Source of the DNA: JBAYDV01 sp041672845
GTDB taxonomy: Bacteria > Bacteroidota > Bacteroidia > Bacteroidales > UBA932
NCBI GenBank assembly: GCA_041672845.1
Contig: JBAYYV010000005.1
Span: 62,001 to 126,000 of the forward strand
DNA: 64,000 nt
Direction: 5' to 3'
Below the pieces are notes generated by a model, which searched no databases, was not told where the DNA came from, and saw nothing but the letters and a program-made list of their open reading frames with translations. A program made the position numbers and the translations under genes. How positions within the stretch are numbered: position 1 is the first letter of the stretch; every line of letters begins with the position of its first letter. Below, piece after piece: positions 60,568-64,000 of the stretch.

Positions 60568-60780
60568 TCCCTATTTTGTATTAAAAGTCTATAAAATATT
60601 TAATATTACCCCTACAATTGTCTACAAAAGTAATAAAAACTTTAATTTCTTTGATTATTTATTTATTTCTTTCTATATTTAGCTATTAAAAATCGTAGGT
60701 ATCACTTTTATAAAATATAATATTGAATATTAATTTAAAAATATATACCTAATTTTATAAAAATTTTAAATCCAAATCTT

Positions 60781-60954
60781 ATGAAAGAACTTATCGAAAA
60801 AATTAATGTAGAAATTGAACTTTTCACACAAAACTCTGAAGCTCAAATGGAAAAAGGGAATAAAGCTGCTGGTACAAGAGCTAGAAAAGCTGCATTAAAC
60901 CTAAGTAAGTTAATGAAAGAATTTAGAAAAGAATCAGTAGAATTTTCTAAATAA
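60781..60954 (+). CDS. Histone H1-like (Hc1-type) small DNA-binding protein
   Basis: A 57-residue basic helical protein, too short for many gene finders. It has the pattern of Bacteroidetes histone H1-like proteins: MKELIEKINVEIELFTQNSE, then KGNKAAGTRARKAALNLSKL, an Ala/Lys/Arg-rich stretch for DNA contact, ending FRKESVEFSK. It is probably an abundant nucleoid protein. A strong terminator follows 20 nt after the stop codon. The 210-bp spacer upstream holds no other gene. Confidence 0.85.
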   Translation: MKELIEKINVEIELFTQNSEAQMEKGNKAAGTRARKAALNLSKLMKEFRKESVEFSK

Positions 60955-60974
60955 TTTCCATTACAAATTAACAG

Positions 60975-61001
60975 AGAGTGTCTACCGACACTCTTTTTTT
61001 A
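60975..61001 (+). terminator. Terminator after the H1-like gene
   Basis: AGAGTGTC (60975-60982), loop TACC, GACACTCT (60987-60994), then seven T. A perfect 8-bp intrinsic terminator. Confidence 0.95.
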
Positions 61002-61035
61002 TGTTAAATCTCTCATTTTTTATATATCTTTAATT

Positions 61036-62133
61036 GTGAAAAAATTTTTAACAATAATTATCATACTGTTAATCAGTGCATTTAGCTTAAAAGCTCAAGT
61101 ATATGATTCTTTATATTTGGCATCAGTACGTGATTCTGTTAAAAGGTATTTTGAAAAACATCCTCCAAAAACTAAATTTAAAGATATAAAAATTTCCCCC
61201 CATACAGATTTAGATTATACTAAAGAAGACGGTGTATCATTAATAGCTGGATTCGTAGCTCCTTATAAAAATAACCTTAATTTACCTCAAACTTCTTTTG
61301 TAGGAATAATAGGAAAAGCTTCTACTAAAAAGACTTTTTTTATAGGAATAGCTGGATGGAATTATTCCCCTTCTGGAAAGTTTTTCACTTCATATAATAT
61401 AAAGACTGGTAGTAGAAAAAGATATTTTTGGGGTACAGGGTTCGAAAACGCTCAAGACGATTCTAATAAAACATTAACAAAGATTGATGATTCTAGATGT
61501 AAAATAACTGTTCTATATACTATAAAAAATCATCATATAGGTATAATAGGTGGTTATGATTACTTCTCTATAAATCCAATAAGTGATACTATTCGTACTG
61601 CGATAAATACGGCAAGAGGGTTTAATAGAAAATTATCTTTAGGAGTATTATATAAATTTAGTAATCTAGATGAAGAAAATAATCCCTCAAAAGGCATAAG
61701 TTTCGAAGCTTCTGCATTAACCTATAGATTTAATGCTGTCTTCGATGCCTATCTTAATATTTGGAAAGGAGGTATTTTATATACTGACATTTATCAAGCC
61801 TATACTATTGGCCATCCTTCTTGGTTCTTATGGCCTTCTATGGGAAGTGGTGACAGGATGCAAGTATATTATCAAGGGAAATATATAGATAGGCATCTTA
61901 TCTGCACAGTAGTAGGAATTCGTCAACTTCTTTATAAAAATCATACTATAATTCTATCTATAGGAGCCGGAAATATATTTCCTTCTTTGGACAAATTTAA
62001 CATAAAAAATACCCTACCCACATATGGGATAGGGTATAGAGTAAAAATTTATAATACCATGCTAAAAATTGATTTAGGATTAGGTAAATCCCATGAGCAT
62101 TCTATAAGAGGTAGTATTACCAAATCTTTTTAA
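61036..62133 (+). CDS. Outer-membrane beta-barrel protein (surface-antigen/BamA-like)
   Basis: A 365-residue protein with a signal peptide (ending LKAQ, about residue 21) and a body of alternating strands such as FVGIIGKAS, FFIGIAGWNYSP and GISFEASALTYRF. It ends in ...GSITKSF with a C-terminal Phe, the usual barrel sorting signal. It resembles the C-terminal barrel of BamA/TamA-type surface antigens without POTRA domains. The start is a GTG at 61036; no upstream ATG is available. It ends 4 nt into the convergent aspA gene. Confidence 0.7.
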   Translation: MKKFLTIIIILLISAFSLKAQVYDSLYLASVRDSVKRYFEKHPPKTKFKDIKISPHTDLDYTKEDGVSLIAGFVAPYKNNLNLPQTSFVGIIGKASTKKTFFIGIAGWNYSPSGKFFTSYNIKTGSRKRYFWGTGFENAQDDSNKTLTKIDDSRCKITVLYTIKNHHIGIIGGYDYFSINPISDTIRTAINTARGFNRKLSLGVLYKFSNLDEENNPSKGISFEASALTYRFNAVFDAYLNIWKGGILYTDIYQAYTIGHPSWFLWPSMGSGDRMQVYYQGKYIDRHLICTVVGIRQLLYKNHTIILSIGAGNIFPSLDKFNIKNTLPTYGIGYRVKIYNTMLKIDLGLGKSHEHSIRGSITKSF

Positions 62134-63569
62134 TCTTCGTCTAACTCTACGATAGTAGGTTTTACCATATTAGCTGGATCTAGAATCTTATGAAGATTCT
62201 TTTCTGATAATATTTTTTGTTCTAATACTAATTCATAAACACCTTTACCAGTTTGTTGAGCTTCTTTAGCTATCTTAGTACAAGCAGCATAGCCAATATA
62301 AGGTTTTAATGCAGTAACAATACCAATACTATTCTTAACTACTTGTTTACAATGTTCTTTATTAGCTGTTATACCATTAATACAGAATTCGGCAAGAGTA
62401 CGAAAACTAGTTCCTAGCCAGTCTGCAGATTCCACTACTGATTCTACTAATACAGGTTCCATAACATTTAATTCTAACTGTGCAGCTTCAGAAGCCATAC
62501 ATACTGCCATATCATTACCGATAACCTTGAAACAAATCTGATTTACTACTTCGGGAATAACAGGATTAACCTTACCTGGCATAATAGATGAGCCAGGCTG
62601 ACGTGCAGGAAGATTGATTTCATTTAATCCACAACGAGGACCTGAAGACAGCATTCTTAAATCATTACAAATTTTAGATAATCTAATAGCACAATGTTTT
62701 AAAACACCTGAATATATTACCATAGAAGAAGTATCATGTGTAGCTTCTACTAAATCTTCTTCAAGGAATACTGGAAGTCCAGAAATTTCTTTAAGATAGT
62801 CAGTACATTTTTCAGCATAACCAGGTTCAGCTGTGATACCAGTCCCAATAGCTGTAGCACCCATGTTAGTACTTAGTAAACCTTGAGCAGCATAATTTAA
62901 TCTCTGAAATTCATGTTTCATAGCATCTTTAAATGCACCAAAAGTTTGTCCCATAGTCATAGGTACTGCATCTTGTAACTGTGTACGACCCATTTTAACT
63001 ACATCTTTAAATTCTTCTTGTTTTTTAGCAAAAGAATCAATAAGAATTTGTAAATTTTTAGTTATAATTTCATGGTAGAAATAAATACCTAGATGCATAG
63101 CACATGGATAAGCGTCATTAGTAGACTGAGCCATGTTTACATGATCATTAGGATGACAGAATTCATACTGTCCTCTTTCTTTACCCATAATTTCAAGAGC
63201 ACGATTTGCAATAACTTCGTTAGCATTCATATTAACTGAAGTACCTGCACCACCTTGAATCATATCAATAGGAAATTGTTCTACATGTTTATATTCAATA
63301 AGTTCTTCACATGCTGCTACTATACTATCTCTAATTTCTTTAGATACAAGACCTAAATCATAATTAGCTTTGATAGCAGCCATTTTAACCATACCTAAAG
63401 CCTTAATAAATTCAGGATAATCACAAAGATGATTAACTGATATATTGAAATTTTCGCAACAACGAAGAGTTTGTACTCCGAATAATGCTTCTATAGGTAC
63501 TTCTTTATCCCCTAATAAATCATGTTCATTTCTGGTTTTTCCAGATGTTTCAAAATTAAATCTATACAT
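62130..63569 (-). CDS. aspA: Aspartate ammonia-lyase
   Basis: A 479-residue fumarase/aspartase-family enzyme that converts aspartate to fumarate and ammonia. Marks are EHDLLGDKEVPIEALFGVQT at the start, GGAGTSVNMNANEV, MAQSTNDAYP and the signature GSSIMPGKVNPVIPEVVNQ. The N-terminus and the GAGTSVNMNxNEV loop fit aspartase rather than class II fumarase. Together with menA it suggests fumarate as an electron sink during anaerobic growth. No promoter of the usual type was found in the 88-bp spacer. Confidence 0.92.
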   Translation of the reverse strand: MYRFNFETSGKTRNEHDLLGDKEVPIEALFGVQTLRCCENFNISVNHLCDYPEFIKALGMVKMAAIKANYDLGLVSKEIRDSIVAACEELIEYKHVEQFPIDMIQGGAGTSVNMNANEVIANRALEIMGKERGQYEFCHPNDHVNMAQSTNDAYPCAMHLGIYFYHEIITKNLQILIDSFAKKQEEFKDVVKMGRTQLQDAVPMTMGQTFGAFKDAMKHEFQRLNYAAQGLLSTNMGATAIGTGITAEPGYAEKCTDYLKEISGLPVFLEEDLVEATHDTSSMVIYSGVLKHCAIRLSKICNDLRMLSSGPRCGLNEINLPARQPGSSIMPGKVNPVIPEVVNQICFKVIGNDMAVCMASEAAQLELNVMEPVLVESVVESADWLGTSFRTLAEFCINGITANKEHCKQVVKNSIGIVTALKPYIGYAACTKIAKEAQQTGKGVYELVLEQKILSEKNLHKILDPANMVKPTIVELDED

Positions 63570-63657
63570 ATTGATTATTTATTTTATGTTAATAATATAA
63601 TATTTATTGTTATTTATATGTTTCACAGGAATGTACATAGATTTTATGTACCTAACT

Positions 63658-64000
63658 TTATAAGAAAAATTTATCTACTTCAGATACTACAGAAGGGTCT
63701 GCAAATACTACGACCTGATCATAAGCTTTAATAACAGAATCTTTATCCGCTATAAAACTTTCAGTACCTCTAATCACTCCACCTATAATAGCTTTAGCTG
63801 GGAAATTTAATTCACTTAATTTACTAGTTGTAATTTTAGAATCATGATTTACAATAAATTCTAAGATTTGGGCATCAGTACCATTAAGAATTTTAATAGA
63901 ACGAATCTTATTAGATAAAGTAAGTCTAAAAATCTTTCCTGCTGTAATATACTTTTTATTAATTACAGTATCTACACCCATTTCTTCAGCTAATTTTATA
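63658..64000 (-). CDS. trkA: TrkA-like K+ transport regulatory protein, C-terminal part
   Basis: A partial gene cut by the window edge. The visible 113 residues are the C-terminal end of a TrkA-type protein: the end of an RCK_N domain (IKLAEEMGVDTVINKKYITA), then the RCK_C domain (ILEFIVNHDSKITTSKLSEL, AIIGGVIRGTESFIADKDSV, VVVFADPSVVSEVDKFFL). TrkA binds nucleotides and gates the TrkH or TrkG potassium channel. GTACATA and TATGTAC (63633-63651) form a small hairpin just downstream. The upstream boundary lies outside. Confidence 0.85.
   Translation of the reverse strand, partial: IKLAEEMGVDTVINKKYITAGKIFRLTLSNKIRSIKILNGTDAQILEFIVNHDSKITTSKLSELNFPAKAIIGGVIRGTESFIADKDSVIKAYDQVVVFADPSVVSEVDKFFL

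Overview
The window is a chromosomal segment of an AT-rich (roughly 30% G+C by eye, not computed) member of the Bacteroidota, most likely an anaerobic Bacteroidales. Three things support this. The first is the gene content: DUF4783, a BT_3928-like DoxX protein, M64 and clostripain-type lipoproteins, a dipeptidyl peptidase III with the HECLGH motif, and an L25 with a long acidic tail. The second is promoters of the Bacteroidetes type (TTTG, about 20 nt, TAnnTTTG) in front of menA, efp and rplY. The third is superoxide reductase together with PerR and AhpC, an anaerobe's oxygen defence. No phage, IS element, CRISPR array or rRNA was seen. Most of the window is dense housekeeping sequence.

Layout. 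0-6.4 kb: CPBP protease, DHFR-like protein, menA with an overlapping second CPBP gene, a lipid-linked sulfatase/phosphotransferase and trmO. 6.5-12 kb: DbpA-type RNA helicase, the perR-ahpC-dfx oxidative-stress operon with a clear PerR box, an acetyltransferase, a CGGC protein and a PatB-type C-S lyase. 12-15.7 kb: unknown membrane protein, M28 peptidase with an internal 6-residue repeat, then a 1.1-kb intergenic region holding two unrelated tandem repeat arrays (43 bp x 7 and 72 bp x 5) beside tRNA-Ser(TGA). 15.8-20.9 kb: lspA, a DksA-like gene, ileS, cvpA.

21.0-26.5 kb is the most interesting part. It is a compact double-glycine peptide export locus: a 51-residue membrane peptide, a C39-peptidase ABC exporter, two tiny genes encoding GG-leader peptides (63 and 57 residues), a strong terminator, then a TolC-type outer-membrane channel and a HlyD/MacA-type adaptor. 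No modification enzyme is present. The two core peptides have opposite net charge and one carries GxxxG, so a two-peptide (class IIb-like) bacteriocin or a signalling pair is a reasonable hypothesis. The downstream tsaB overlaps the adaptor gene.

27-50 kb: HIT, greA, ribF, xseBA, engB, prs, nadE, der, rlmH, a very large NtrY-like sensor kinase converging on an NtrC-like regulator that lacks a DNA-binding domain, cmk-ispH, efp, tmk plus a DoxX-like gene, folP, purB and an M64 peptidase. 50-64 kb: DivIC-like gene, a third CPBP gene, manA, hslR, pth-rplY with a structured leader and a 17-codon upstream reading frame, two tandem clostripain-type lipoproteins, a YtxH/holin-like envelope trio, DPP III, marC, a histone H1-like small basic protein, an outer-membrane protein, aspA, and the 3' end of a TrkA-like gene cut by the window edge.

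Functional assignments come from motifs read by eye. No database search was run, so family names are recognised rather than verified.
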